NCBI RefSeq assembly: GCF_048773025.1
Contig: NC_133544.1
Span: 682,001 to 746,000, forward strand
Length of the DNA stretch: 64,000 nucleotides
DNA from: Camelus bactrianus
Lineage: Eukaryota; Chordata; Mammalia; Artiodactyla; Camelidae
Direction of reading: 5' to 3'
The notes beneath the pieces are model-generated. The model saw only the letters and a list, made by a program, of their open reading frames with translations, had not been told where the DNA came from and did no database searches. The position numbers and the translations under genes were made by a program. Positions 22,691 to 35,945 of this stretch are shown piece after piece (the stretch's first letter is position 1; each line of letters begins with the position of its first letter).

Positions 22691-24220
22691 GTAACTGCAC
22701 AAAAAGGGAACCGAAGGAAAGGCACCCCCAAAGCTCAGGGTGAAGGAGCCCATGGACGCGGCAGGCGCGGGCTGGGGGACCTTGGTTAAACGCAGTTATT
22801 GTCAAGACCCCAGCTTCTGCTCTGGGCGGCAGGTCTGCAGGCGCCTGCTCCATTACTTCAAATAACAAATTAAAGAGCTGACCCTGTAAACAAACGCACA
22901 GCCCGCACGGACCAGACAAGGGCGCTTCCTGGCACCTGACGTCCACTTAAGGAGAGAAGATTGCACCCAGAATTTACACAGGCTTCCTCCAAAGCAGCAA
23001 GACAAAGGCGATCTAACAGAGAAACGGATACAAATGATTCCTGGAAGAGGGGCCGCGACCCCGGGAGTGACCAAGGACATCTGGACACAAACCCGCCATC
23101 CCTGCCCCGTCACGGGGGCGAGGCCGACAGTGCCATGCGCGCCAGGGCTGCAAACCTGGAATGCCGGCTGGCAAGAGTGCACGTGACAGCAAGTGCTCTG
23201 GAGGAAGGGACAAAACTGAAAAGTCTAGTAAAATTAGAAGGTGCTGCTCTTAAGGAGACGCATAAGTGGCCCCCATGTGGCCCCCATGTGGCCCCACTTC
23301 CTCCACAGCAGGAGACTCTCCTCTGGACACCCAGGCACCCTTTCCCTGGACTACCCGGCAGCTCAGTGGACCCACATGTCCAACTTCAGGACAGTGGGGT
23401 GTAAGCCAGGCGCCTCGTGCCAGTTTCTGAGAACCAGGAGAAGAGATCTGACAAGTGTCCCCTTTCCAGGTCTTCAGCACCTGTCAGCCACAGCTGAGAC
23501 CTGCAAGGAGTGTGAGAGCAGGACTCACGGAGAAGCCACGTGAGGGGGGAACATGTGTCCCCGATGGGCTGGACCAGACCAGACTGGAAGCCTGGACAGC
23601 CTTCCAGACTCGCCTGGGAGACACAGATATCCACATCTTCTGCCCACCGTCATCTCCAGTTTCATCATGTCTCTGGGGGAACGTGGAGGTGTCCACTGTC
23701 AGTGGACAGTCAGCCTGCCTTCCTAAGTGACCCAGCACCACTAAAGATGGAGCTGGTCCCACACTGGCAGAGGAGAGGCACCAGGGCGATCCCAAAGCCA
23801 ATCCGTCTTACACTGTGAAGGGGTGGCCATGGGGCAGCCACGGGGCAGCCACTGGGCATCCACAGCAATGCCCTGCCCACGAACACAGCAGGCGTCTTCC
23901 TCACCTGTCCTGACCCCTCTCCGCGTCCAGGCCACTGCCACCTTCCACATTGTCCCCCGGCCCCTCTCAGCCAAGCCTCCCAGCCCGTGGCAGCCACAAA
24001 CTCCTCCCTCCCCACCTGCTTTGCTGAACTGCACGTGCCTGGGCCACAGGACACCCAGGGGTCAGGCACGGTGGTTCTGGGTGTGTTGGCGAGGGTGTCA
24101 GCCTTCATCCAGTCTGGAGTCTGAACAGAACACACGGTGCAGGAGGGTGGACTCACCCCGGCCTGACCCGGGATGTCTGTCTGCTCTGTCCGTGGACATC
24201 CTCACTCTTGCTTCTTGGTC
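22690..24220. other. Unassigned single-copy DNA
   Basis: No gene is recognised. A short triple direct repeat (ggcccccatgt units) lies at about 23269-23297. Confidence 0.4.
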
Positions 24221-24224
24221 CTTT

Positions 24225-24385
24225 GAACCAGACTGAACTACGCCACCGGCTGTCCTGGTCCCAGCCTGAAGCCAGCAGATGTGGGACCCTTCAGCCTCCA
24301 TAATCACGTGAGCCAATCCCTCCTAACAAATCTCTCTGTGCCTCCCAGCTGGCTCTGTTTCTCTGGGGAACCCTCACACACCTCG
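24225..24385 (+). mobile_element. Possible LTR fragment (fossil)
   Basis: The stretch containing 'cagcctccataatcacgtgagccaatccc' and 'ctggctctgtttctctggggaaccctcaca' is widespread in mammals as the 3' part of an old LTR. The exact family is not determined. Confidence 0.35.
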
Positions 24386-27300
24386 AGAACCTCTGTCCGG
24401 CCCGCCCTCAGGCCCTGGTGCGGCCCAGCCTCCAGGGCCTCCCCAGCAGGACTCGCTCTGCCGCCGGGGCCCCTGCGAGCAGACACGGCTGCCCCATCCC
24501 AGCCCCGCCACCAGGCTGGATCCTCCACAGCACCCCGCCTGAGGTGCCCTGACTGGGGTGTCTTTTTCCTTATTCGCTGGTGAGACAGCGGTTACCTTGT
24601 TTTTGCCACAAATTAGGCCTCTCCTGCTTCAGGCCTGAGAAGCAGCGTGTTGTGGCATCCTGTCCCTCCTCCGCCCAGGGCCACCAGCTAAAGGGCCCCG
24701 AGAGGGCAGACGACACGGCGGCCATCCTGGAGTGGGCGGGGGTGCTGGGGCTCTCGTTCGTGGCTTATCAGTTGCTGGATCTCCATTGCGTCACCGGACA
24801 GAAGGGTCAGCGTGTGCAGCTGTAGGTATTACCTGAGATGAGTGGGTTCCATTCAGCTGAGCTGTTTACCACTAGGAGGCAATTTTCCTACAGAAAACAT
24901 GAATGTGCTTTGGAACAGAAGAAGGAGGGAGGGGCAGGAGTTCTGATGGTTTTTTTCATCTTGAGTGACTGAGCCGTGTCTCTGGTGTGATGAGACCCGG
25001 CCTGGTGGTCCCCACAAGCAAGTGGGGTGTATCTGACCCACCGCTCCAGGAGGAGGGAAGGGGACACAGAGGTCCCTGGCTCCAGGGAAGGAGACAAGCC
25101 CCCAGGCCCCACAGGACAGGTACCCAGCTCCTGTGGCCAGCCCACAGTACACAGCTGTCATGGGAACCAGTTCTGGACCAGGGCAGCTGAGTGTCCCACA
25201 CTGGGAGCTTCTGAGAGGGGCTTCCCCACCAGTAGTTGAGCCCCTGTCCTCTCTTTCTGGCATTTAGAAGCTGTTCTTGAGATGACATGAGGCTTGGTGC
25301 TGCCGTAGCCCCTTGGACCAACTTGGGGGAGTGTGGCCAACCCTCCAAGATGGGAAATAAAGTCAGACAGAGCCTGGGTCCTGCGTGACATGGCCAGGTC
25401 ACGGACGCTACCCTGGGAGGACTTCAGCTCCAAGCTGATAAGGAATAAGGAATGTCACCTTCACCTGGAAACATGCTAGTGCCAAGCTCTCTGGGGGATG
25501 TTCTCGGCTGGGGCTTTCTGAGAACCGACAGGCAGAGCCCAGCAGTCCAGGGGCACAGGGCTGGGGCCCGAGACACTCCTGGGGGCACCTAGCTCCTGGA
25601 GGGGCCAGCTCCCCAGGCACTTGGAGACAGGGGCTGCTTAAGCTTGAGGAGAGTGGGCCCCGCTCTGGGACGCTGGCCTCGATCGCCAACCACAAACGCG
25701 GTTACTGTATCCAGGTCTTCTCCTCTGACCCTCCACCAGCTCTCCATCCGCAGAGGTCTGGGGGTCTGGGGGAAGGACGTGGCCTGGGAGGAGAATGGCT
25801 GCAAGGCAGAAAGTCCCCTCGTGATGGCACAGGGAGGCTAGACCTGCAGGAAGGGCACAGCACCTGGAAACACCCTTCCCGGAACCATGACCTACACTGT
25901 GCAGGCCCCGCCCACCACCCCTCCCCCTCCCTGCCAAACCTCCCCAGGTACTTGGGCCACATCTCGTGTCCACTCTCCTGCCCACTCGCTAGTGAATTCG
26001 CTCAAGAGGAGAGTCACCCCCAATCTACAGACACTGTTCTGTCCAGTCGACAGGGCCTCCTTGCTGACCTGATGGGCGACTCTGCTCACCCGGCGCTGGG
26101 CACCACCCCCTCCTCCTGTCAGCTGCCCACTCCCAGCCCCTCCGGCCGCTCTGCTGACCCCTTCCCTGTCTCACCGTGAGTCTAGGGGGCTGGGTCTCAG
26201 CCTGTTGTTTCCTTGCTCTGGGGCCCCTCCTGCCCCAGGCCCTCTTCTGAGATGGACACACACACACACATGTCCAGTAGTCACCTCCACGTGGGTGCCT
26301 CACACGAAATGAAATTCTCAGTTCCCCCAGAACTCCTGTGTGACCTCCCACCCTGCAGTCCTCCCGTCTAAGGAAACGTGCCCGTATGGTGGCTCAGGCC
26401 TGAGGTCCTCCCCATCACCTCCTTGACCTTCCCCCACACCCGCTGGGTCCCCAAGCCCCACAGCCCACCTCCCTGAGCCTCTCCATGCCCCGCTGACTTT
26501 CTCACCCACAGTGCTGAGCTGGCTGAGGGCCACCAGTGTCCCCGCATGGTGACCTCCTCCAGCGCCGCTCCAACCTCACCACTCCCCACTTGGGACAGAA
26601 CTGGCAGGGTCCCAAACCCGAGCCCCTGCCCCACCACCTCACGGCCCCTTGCCCACCAGGCTCCTTTCAGGCCTCTCCCACCCCAGGCCACTCCGACCCC
26701 ATCTCAGGAAGGCCTCCCAGCCCAGACGCCTCCCTGCAGGTACCCCTACAGTCTGGCGGCCCCGTGCGCCCGCTTCCCATGTGCTCAGGGATGGGCTCTG
26801 CCTGGGCTTAGCAGGGCATGGGCACTCCATCAGGGCCTGTGAGCTCATGAATGAAGTGATGATGGACAAGGGGCCAATTGGCCGTCTTCAGTGTAACATC
26901 TGACCACTGTGGGCACCTCTGGAAGCCAGGAAGGGCAGGCTGGAATGCAGCAGGCCCCCATCCTGTTCCCAAGGCAAACCCAGGGGCAGACACCTCAGGC
27001 CAAGACCAGACAATGGCTCTGGTCATGAAAACCGCAGGTGCTGGCCCAGGGTCTCATTCAGACACCCTCAGAGACAGTCGGGGACACACGGACCATTAAA
27101 CCGAGTCAGGACCAGTGTCCCTGGCACCACAAGGCCAGGGAGGCCAGTGGAGGCAACGGAGGGAGGCGATGACCCGCACCAAAGCCCAGGAGGACTGGGG
27201 TGAGCTTGGGGTCTCATGAGACCCTGACGTTTTCTGCTCCGCCTGGGAGTAAGCTAAGCCGGAGGATGCCAGTTCCCACTTCTGTCACCTGACTGGGGCC

Positions 27301-27680
27301 TTGAAGCAAAGCCCACCCCACAGCAATGTTCCCCATCACTAGTCCGCGACGCAAGGGCCAAGAAGGGGTTCCTCCAGGAACAGGTGGGAACCCAAAACAG
27401 GCTGTCAGGAGAGGGGTCAGGAACCCAGAACTGGTCCAACTCCACTCTTCCACACATCCTCCCTGCCGTCCCCGATAGGGCAGCAGAGACCAGGAGGGGA
27501 CTGGATGGGCCGGCACTAGCCTTAGGCAGAGAAGGCCTCACCAACGGCCCCACCCCCAACCCACAGCCTGGCCCACTGACCCAGTGGCCTCACAGCCCCT
27601 GGGCCTTCCCAGGGCGGCTCCCACCGAACCCTCGGGCCCTCCCACCGCCCACCTGCCTAGAGGAGGCTGGATGGCTCACT
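24386..27680. other. GC-rich intergenic DNA without a recognised gene
   Basis: Many short overlapping open frames on both strands are due to high GC and lack family similarity. A small CA run is at 26259-26270. Confidence 0.5.
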
Positions 27681-27684
27681 GAGG

Positions 27685-28130
27685 GCGTGGTCAGAGGGCG
27701 GGACCACGGGGCGGTTTCGGGGCAAAGGCAGGTCTGCTGCCACGGCAGTCCCTGCGCACCCAAAGACAGCCGCCCAGAGGCCACCTGCTTGGGAGGCAAG
27801 TGACTCCCGAAGGCCAGACTCCAAATGGCGGCAAGGGGGTCGGGGCAGGGAGGAGCGCCGCCTGCTCACGGGGGCCACGCCCTGAACTGCGGCCGTTGGC
27901 AAGACGGGGGCTCAGAGAGGACCCTTTTGGGAGCGGCTGGCTATGGGCACGTTCGGGCGGCAGGGGCATTGGGCGCTGCCATCGGGCAACGCAGGCACGC
28001 GCCTGGATCGCCGCGGGGCTCCGGCGGAGGGTGGGGCGGATCCGCGCGACAGCGCCCCCTGTCGAGATGTGTGTGACCACCGCCCAGACAGCCTCGTCCA
28101 CAGCCTTGCAAGGCCCGAGGTAAAGGGCCC
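27685..28130. promoter_or_regulatory. Orphan CpG-rich segment with YY1-type and weak CTCF-like motifs
   Basis: Dense CpG from about 27690 to 28110 has no adjacent recognised exon. AAATGGCGGC (27823-27832) is a YY1-type site common just downstream of CpG promoters. GCGCCCCCTGTCGA (28052-28065) is a partial left-pointing CTCF match. It may be an unannotated promoter or a distal element of TMEM121 or IGH. Confidence 0.45.
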
Positions 28131-29174
28131 CTCCCCAGAGGCTACCGAGACCTCCTGAGCCTGCAGAGTGCCCAGGTCACACCACAAGTGAAGGCGTCCA
28201 GGTGGAGGTCAGGGTAGAGCCCTGCAGGTGGACTTCAGCGCTGTGCGCTCTCGCGACAAGGCGTCCTCTCTGCTACTCCAGGGCCCCATGCTGCCTGCGC
28301 CCCTGCTGCTGCTGGCTCCATGGGCCTCTGGGCCAGGCTCCACGCTCCTGACCTGCGGCTGCACCGTCCACGGGGAGCAAAGCCTCTGCCTGGTCCCATG
28401 TGGCTTCCAACTGTCCTGGGCTGGGGGAGCCCGGGGTCACTGGCAAGAGCCAGGGGCCCGAGACACTTATGGGTCTGAGGTGTGGGGCCAGCGCATCCCT
28501 GGGGTGAGGGATGGGTTGCGGTATTCCAGGAAGAGCGAAGTTAAGGGTTATGGTACCTCTGGAGGTGGGGACAGTGAGGTTGGAGGGACCGTGTCTTTGG
28601 GTCGGATCAGCAATGGTCCTCCACCCAGGAGCTCCAGAGAGCGGCCTGGGGAAGAGGTCCTGAAAGTGGTCTGGCCTAGCACCCCCACTGTCACGCACTC
28701 ACACCCCGCCCCTCCCACCTCCCTCCCCAGCTGTCAGACTGGACGCATCAAACAGGCAGAGCCGTGGCACGTTCCATACAAAACTGTAAACACGGGTCTT
28801 TAAAATGACAGAGGCCTCCTTGGCCCCAAACTCTGAGCCAGAGGCCCCCACCGAGGGACCCCCAAGGGACCAGACCTCCGCCCACTCTGTCCTCCCTTCC
28901 CACCCAGGCCCCCAGTAGGCAGGGGCGGGGTCCTTCTGCCCTGGCTTAGGCCGCACACAGCTGCCCACACGCTGGGGCGGGCTGAAGGAGGCTGAGGTCC
29001 GTGGTCCGAGGGATTCCTGAGATGAAGAGGCCGCGGGGGGGCCCACCAGGGACTGGCGCTCACTGCACCCGACCCCTTGGGGAGCCCCCGCCCCCACCCC
29101 ATCCCATGCAAAGCGCGCACCTGCCGCCACGCGTCTCAACGCCCCGAGGTTCCGCGGGGGCCGCGAGGGCCCTG

Positions 29175-30285
<1,111 letters not shown>

Positions 30286-30442
30286 CTGAGGAGATCGGAG
30301 CAGAGTCAGAATGCGGAGGGGGCAGCCTCCCCCACCCCCAAGACGTGCTTCCTGCGAGGGGCGCTGTCCCCACCCTGGGCCCGAGGCCTCTGCCGCACGC
30401 AGGCGCCGATGCGCCCACTGGGGACCGCGAGCCGGAGCGGGG

Positions 30443-30458
30443 CCTCCAGGGGGCGCTG
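30443..30458 (+). promoter_or_regulatory. CTCF-type motif, right-pointing, in TMEM121 intron
   Basis: CCTCCAGGGGGCGCTG fits the forward CTCF consensus with one tolerated change. It points away from IGH, opposite to the main array sites. Confidence 0.6.
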
Positions 30459-32279
30459 GAGCCCCACCTGAGACCCAAGACCTCATTCCCGCCACCGCCA
30501 GGGAGGAAATGGAACGGGAAGTGGCTTCTTGCCGCCGCGCGTGTCCCCGAGGCCCCGGTGGTTTGTCCCTGCTGGGCCCACGCCGCCGTCTCTCCGGCTC
30601 TGGTGGCCTGGGCCCCGCGCCCGGGGTTCTGGCCCGAGGCCACTCCCGCGGAAGCTCGGGCGTCCTCTCTCCCGGCGCCGCACTGGGCGGGGAGGCGGGC
30701 CTGCGCCCTTCACTCTGCGCGCTCAGGGCAGGCTGGAGGCAGCGAACAAGTCCCAGACCGGGAGCCAGGGCCCTGGACAGGTTTTCTGATCCAGAACTGA
30801 GAGTCAGCCAAGTCCTGAGGATTCCATCCCTGATATCAGCCTCTCCGTGCCTCCCTACCCCTGCCTCGCAGCCCCAGCCTCTTTCCTCCCTGCCCCAGCC
30901 GACTCAGTCTCCCCCACGGTCCACCGTCCACAGGGCGTGTGGACCATTCTCAGCCCTGCTCCCAGAGTGGCTCCCTCTTGCCCTGGGAGGCTCCTGTCCT
31001 GGCAGCGGCCCCTACCATGTACATCCCCCCGCACCCAAGCCAGCTCACCCACGCTGCGCTGCTCGTGGCGGAGGGGTGGTCCCTCTGCCGCTCCCTCCCC
31101 ATGCACCTCTGGGGCAATCTTAGGAAGCCTGCCTTCTGCTAATGCCCACCTGGGCCTGCTTCGTGTTCCGCAGTCCCCTGCACCTCTCTCACACCCGGGG
31201 CACTGGTTGTCATGGCTGTGCTGGTCAGAGTCTCACACCAGACTATGGGTCCCCATACCTGCGCCCGTTCACACGCAGGGGGACGATGGAGGCCCACCTC
31301 GCCCACCGGAAAGTCACGTGCAGGCTCACTCCCAGCCAGGCTCCCCACCCCTCCGGTCCCTCCCACAACACACCTGGCCCCTAGGCTCTGTTTACTGCCC
31401 TGTCTAGACAAGGACATAAAATTTAATGTTGCCCGTGACTGTGGAGTGAGTGTTCGGCCTGCCCCTGGTGACACCGCAGCCCCCACTGCCTGGGGAAGGA
31501 GGCCCCCTTCCAAGAGAGGGCTCCCACCCCTAGCCTCATTGCTGCTGTTACCCCACCCAGCACCGCCTTCCAGGGTCCCTGCTGCCACACCCAGGACCCT
31601 TCAACCACTCTGAGCTCGGACACGTGGAGCAGAAAGTGCCTTGGGAGGGCCGTCAGCCTAGTCCCCGGGCCTCCTCACTTCCAGGTGCCCCTGCTCCCCC
31701 CGCCACACACACATACCCCGTTTCCACCCCCACTGGGAGGACACGCTTGACCCACGAAGCCCCCCACCCCGGCACCTGGGCTTCCTGTGGCTGCAGCAGC
31801 GGCCTGGGAATTTCCTTCGTCCCAGCACTCCGCCACGGCAACTAGCGAAATAACCCCTGCACCACCAGCCCTTCCCTCCTCACCCACTCCACGGCGTTTG
31901 CACCCCTCAGTCACTCATCAAACATGGGCAGAAGGCTAAGGGTGCGGGCACAGACCCCATCCCGATGGGAGCTCACAGAGGGAGCCCCAGCCCCTGGCCC
32001 CCAGGAAGCCAAAGCCAGGGCCTGACCACCCCTCCCCCACGCCCTGCCCAGGCCTCTCCCTGGGGACTGGCCCCAGGCCCTGCTGCCCTGGCCGTCGTGT
32101 GCCCGCCCTGGTGCCCCTGCATGCCTCACTGCCTGGTCCTCACAGACTCTGGAGCCTCCGGGCCCCTCACAGCCCGCCTCTTCCCCGGCGCCTTGCACGC
32201 CCCCCTACCCCAACCACACCTCAGTGCCCACAAGGGGTGGCAGGGGGCGAGGAAGGGAGCACCCTCCCCCAGCTCGATT

Positions 32280-32960
32280 GGACAGAGGGCGGCGACGGGG
32301 TTGGGCCGCTCCCGCAGGCCGTATCTCCGCTCCTCTGCCCCCACCGCCCGCTCCCCCGCCCCCACCGCCCGCTCCCCCGACAGGGCCTGGTCCCGGCCCT
32401 CCCGCCTCCCAGGCCTCACCCCTGCAGCGCCGCCCCTGAATCCCATCGCGCCTGTGGCCGGGGGTCACCGGGCGCCCCCGGCCCGCGCGCCCTTCTCGCA
32501 CCTACCCGCCGCGGGCCAGATGCTGCGCTGCGCCGGGGCCGGCCCCGCGGAGCCTGTCTGTGCGCGGAGCAGAGGCCGCGCTCCTCTCGGCTCGGCTGCG
32601 CCCCCTGCCCGCGCGCCCGCGCGCCCCGCCCCCGGCTCGAGGCCCCGCCCCGCGCTCCCCGCCCCCTGCGCCTGCCGGACCGGGACTGGGGTCCCCTCGC
32701 CCCCGCCCCCTCCGCAGCGCTGGTTGCCACGGCGACAGCACTGCGCAGCAGCGGCACCCTGGAGGGATGGCGCTGGGAAGCCGGGTCCACGCAGGCCTCA
32801 GAAAGTGTCCTCTCCACTCTCCTCACCGCACCCGGAGAATCGCGTAGCAGGCGACTCAGTTCTGCTCACAGCCTGAAATTCCGCGGCAGCCCTCACCCCG
32901 GCCGCCAGCCAGGGTGACCCCAATTGCCTGCGACAGGGGGCCTGCGGGACCCCGTGCCCT
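32280..32960. promoter_or_regulatory. CpG island, probable TMEM121 promoter
   Basis: Very high GC and CpG, GC boxes (gggcg runs) and no TATA box, 2.1-2.8 kb upstream of the coding exon. GTTGCCACGGCGAC at 32723-32736 is an RFX X-box-type palindrome. Candidate donors for a non-coding first exon lie near 32426 and 32508, but I cannot choose between them. Confidence 0.7.
32336..32380 (+). repeat. Short 21-bp tandem repeat in the CpG island
   Basis: The motif ccaccgcccgctcccccgccc occurs twice in succession within the promoter island. Confidence 0.7.
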
Positions 32961-32999
32961 ACCCGCGGAGCTAGCCCCGACGTGGCGGCCGGGCTGACC

Positions 33000-34185
33000 A
33001 CCCGCTATCTGCAGGTGGCCCCACTGGCCCTTGTTTAGGGACATGGTGCCACGTCCCAGAGAGCCTGGCGTCCTGGATTTCTCCAGCCTTCTCGGGTTTT
33101 TTCTGAGAACTGAGAACGGAGAACAGGGACAGTGGGCTGCCCTCATCCTCTTTTCCAAACGTCCAGGGGGCACGCTAGGCTTCAGAGGCCCTGGCTTCTT
33201 TCCCCAAACACTGTGCTCACTGAGCACCCCCAACATCCCAGCCGTGTCCACTCCAGCATGAAGGAGGGGAGGAGCGGACCGGTTTCCTGCCTGCGGGCCT
33301 CTGCAGAGGAGCAGACCAGGTCAAAGAGGCGAAGGGACACCCCGGGTCCCAGTCACGCCTGGTGTGCTTGCACTGAGGCCCCAAGCAGGTGCCTGGGTCC
33401 ACACAGGTGGTGGATCCTGTGCTGGTGCTTGGGTCCCGGGTCTGTGCAGGTGACCGGACCTGGTGCTGTCTGTCAGCACTGGGGGTCACGGGTACATGGA
33501 GACCAGTGGGAAGTGAGGACAGCAAGTTGCCCCGGAGCACAGGGGAGGCTCCCAGGTGCTCTTGGGCTGAGCCCTCAGGAAGGTGGATGGGGGAGGGGGT
33601 GCCAGCCTCCACAGCCACTCACACACTTGCTCTCCCTGGAGGAAGGACAGTCAGGATCCCAAAGCTGCTTCTGTGCCCAGATCCCACAGGGATGGTTCAC
33701 CTTCCCCAGGTAGACCTTCAGATGCCTCCCTGCCTCCAGGGACAAAGGGTGTAACAGCATGGATGGAGGAGGTAGAGGAGACCCCAGGCTCCGTCTGGTC
33801 AGTGGGCACCGCCAGCCACCACCCAGCAGACCCACCCTGGCAGGCCTGGGAGGCAGATGCAGGCCAAAAGCAGCTCCAGGGTCCCCTGGGCCCACACGGC
33901 CGCCCACTCCCTCCCCTCTCCACTCTCTGGGAGGGACTGCCCCCCAGCCACCCGACCCTTCTCTGCTGCCTCTCTCCCTCTGCCTCCCACACCTCTCCCA
34001 AATGCTGCTCAAAAAACCCACTCTTTAACCCAAAACCTGCGTGCCTGAGCCAGTGCTCTGCACTCACACACATCCCCAAACACCCAGCCCTGGTTCTCAC
34101 CTCTGACCCTGCTGTCTGTGCATCCGACGCCAGGGCCGGGCCCAGAATACCTGGGACACGTACCAGGCCCCCTCTGGAGAGTGTG
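33000..34185. other. Intergenic DNA without a recognised gene
   Basis: GC-rich, with short open frames only and no recognisable domain. Confidence 0.5.
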
Positions 34186-34189
34186 AAAC

Positions 34190-34510
34190 AGTTAATGGCA
34201 TTGTGACAGGGGATCACCCCAGATTATCGGATGGGCCCACTGTCATCACGCGTGTCCTTATGGGACGGGGACAGAGGTATGAGAGTCAGAGATATTTAAG
34301 ATGCTGCGCCCTGACTTGGAGGGAGTGGCCAGCAGCCAAGAAACACAGGTGCCTCTAAAAGCTGGAAAAGCCAAGGAAATGAATTGTGCCCTAGAGTTTC
34401 CAGAAGGAACCAGCCTGAATTTTAGCCCAATGAGACTGCAGAACTGTGAGACTGGAAACGTGTTGCCTTAATTTGTGGCACCTTGTTACAGCAGCAATCG
34501 GTCACTAATA
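34190..34510 (+). mobile_element. MaLR-type LTR (fossil)
   Basis: The layout is 'cagattatcggatgggccca', 'aaaagctggaaaagccaaggaaa', 'ttttagcccaatgagact' and 'ttgttacagcagcaatcggtcactaata', typical of an MLT1-like LTR. Old, with no internal part. Confidence 0.65.
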
Positions 34511-34927
34511 CAATAGCTGACCTAAAATCACTCTTAGAGGCAGAGTTTGCTGTAGCAAGCTTGCTACAGGATGCACTCTGGGCAAAGAGAAGAATCCCAG
34601 ATGAGTTCGGGGAGGCGAGAAGCAAAACAGAGTGCAGGACGTGGCAAATATGTGGGGAAATCTGAACGAACACAGACTGTGTGATAGTGACGAAGTGTTT
34701 AGGGACGAAAATGTTTTAGAAGACGTGAAGTGAAAATGCAAACCGGCAACGGCCCATAAAGCAAGAGTGAAATGGAGACGAGGGTTCTGACTAACGCTGG
34801 ACAAGCAAGGAAGCACCTGGAACTTCCAGTTGCAGCACCGAAGGGACACACGGATTGTTAAGTTACAAACATGTAGAAAGAAACTAACGGAGTTTTTTAA
34901 GAATCAGTCCTGGGAGGGGGAGGGTAT

Positions 34928-35095
34928 AACCCTAACCTTAACCCGAACCCGAACCCTAACCCTAACCCCAACCCCAACCCCAACCCTAACCCTTACCCTG
35001 AGTCTAACCCTAACCCCAACCCCAATCCCAACCCCAACCCCAACCCTAACCCCTAGCCCTAGCCCTAGCCCTAGCCCTAGCCCTAGCCCTAGCTA
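34928..35095 (+). repeat. Interstitial telomere-like array (CCCTAA and variants)
   Basis: About 28 hexamers of CCCTAA, CCCCAA, CCCGAA and CCCTTA types are followed by a pure run of six or more CCCTAG units from about 35050. On its left is a short SINE head (gggggagggtata, 34915-34928) and on its right another SINE head (35098 on). It therefore appears inserted in, or expanded from, the start of a vic SINE. Confidence 0.92.
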
Positions 35096-35097
35096 GT

Positions 35098-35235
35098 GGG
35101 CAAGGGTGTAGCTCAGCGGTAGAGTGCCTGCTAAGCATGCACAGAGTCCTGGGTTCAATCCCCAGTACCTCCACCAAGAAATAAACAAACAAACCAACAA
35201 ACCTAATTACTTCCGCCACCACCACCCCCAAAAAA
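35098..35235 (+). repeat. Camelid vic-type SINE
   Basis: Head gggcaagggtgtagctcag, B box gggttcaatcccc, tail cctaattacttccgcc. Directly abuts the telomere-like array. Confidence 0.9.
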
Positions 35236-35284
35236 GAATCATCCCAAAAGACAAGAAAAGAGAGAGAAAATAGAGCAGCTGCAG

Positions 35285-35397
35285 AAGTTGGAAAACTTCT
35301 AAAGATGGCAGATTTAAACGCTAATACATCAGAAATTACGTTAGATGCAAATGGACTTAATGTCCCCATTGAAAGACCAAGAGGATTGGTCTGATTT
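35285..35397 (+). mobile_element. L1 ORF2 5'-end fragment
   Basis: 'aatacatcagaaattacgttagatgcaaatggacttaatg' in sense orientation matches the start of L1 ORF2. It breaks off at the next SINE. Confidence 0.6.
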
Positions 35398-35430
35398 TTT
35401 TTTAATGTCTACTTTTTGTTTGTTTTCTCA

Positions 35431-35548
35431 GGGGGAGTTAATTAGGTTTATTTATTTTTATTTATTTTTTAAGGGAGGTACTGGGGATTGAACCTAGGAC
35501 TTCGTGCATGCTAAGCATGTGCTCTGCCACTGAGCTATACCCTCCCCT
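35431..35548 (-). repeat. Camelid vic-type SINE
   Basis: Reverse tail at left, and head at right ending gagctataccctcccc. Confidence 0.9.
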
Positions 35549-35815
35549 CTGATTATTTTTTTTTAATCAAATTAGATACTGTTCACAAGGACACGTGGAA
35601 ATGACAACACAGTAGACAGGGAAAGGATAGGAAGAGATCATGCACTTACCCGCCGAAGGAAGGTGGCGTGCAGATGACCGCGGGGGTCTCCGTGTGAGCA
35701 CTGCTCACCTGGGAGACCGTCCTGTTCCCCAGCGACTGGTGACAAAGGGCCAGATGAACTGTCATGGTGCCTGGAGTTTACCTCCAAACGGTCCAGAATA
35801 AAATGTACACTTACA

Positions 35816-35945
35816 AGGGGGAGGGTAGAGCTCAGAGGTAGAGCACATGCTTAGCATGCATGAAGTCCTGGGTTCAATCCCTAGCACCTCCATTAAAATA
35901 AATACATACATAAATACATAAATAAATATCTCCGCCCCCCAAAAA
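35816..35945 (+). repeat. Camelid vic-type SINE
   Basis: Head agggggagggtagagctcag, B box gggttcaatccc, then ATAC-rich stretch and A-rich end. Confidence 0.92.
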
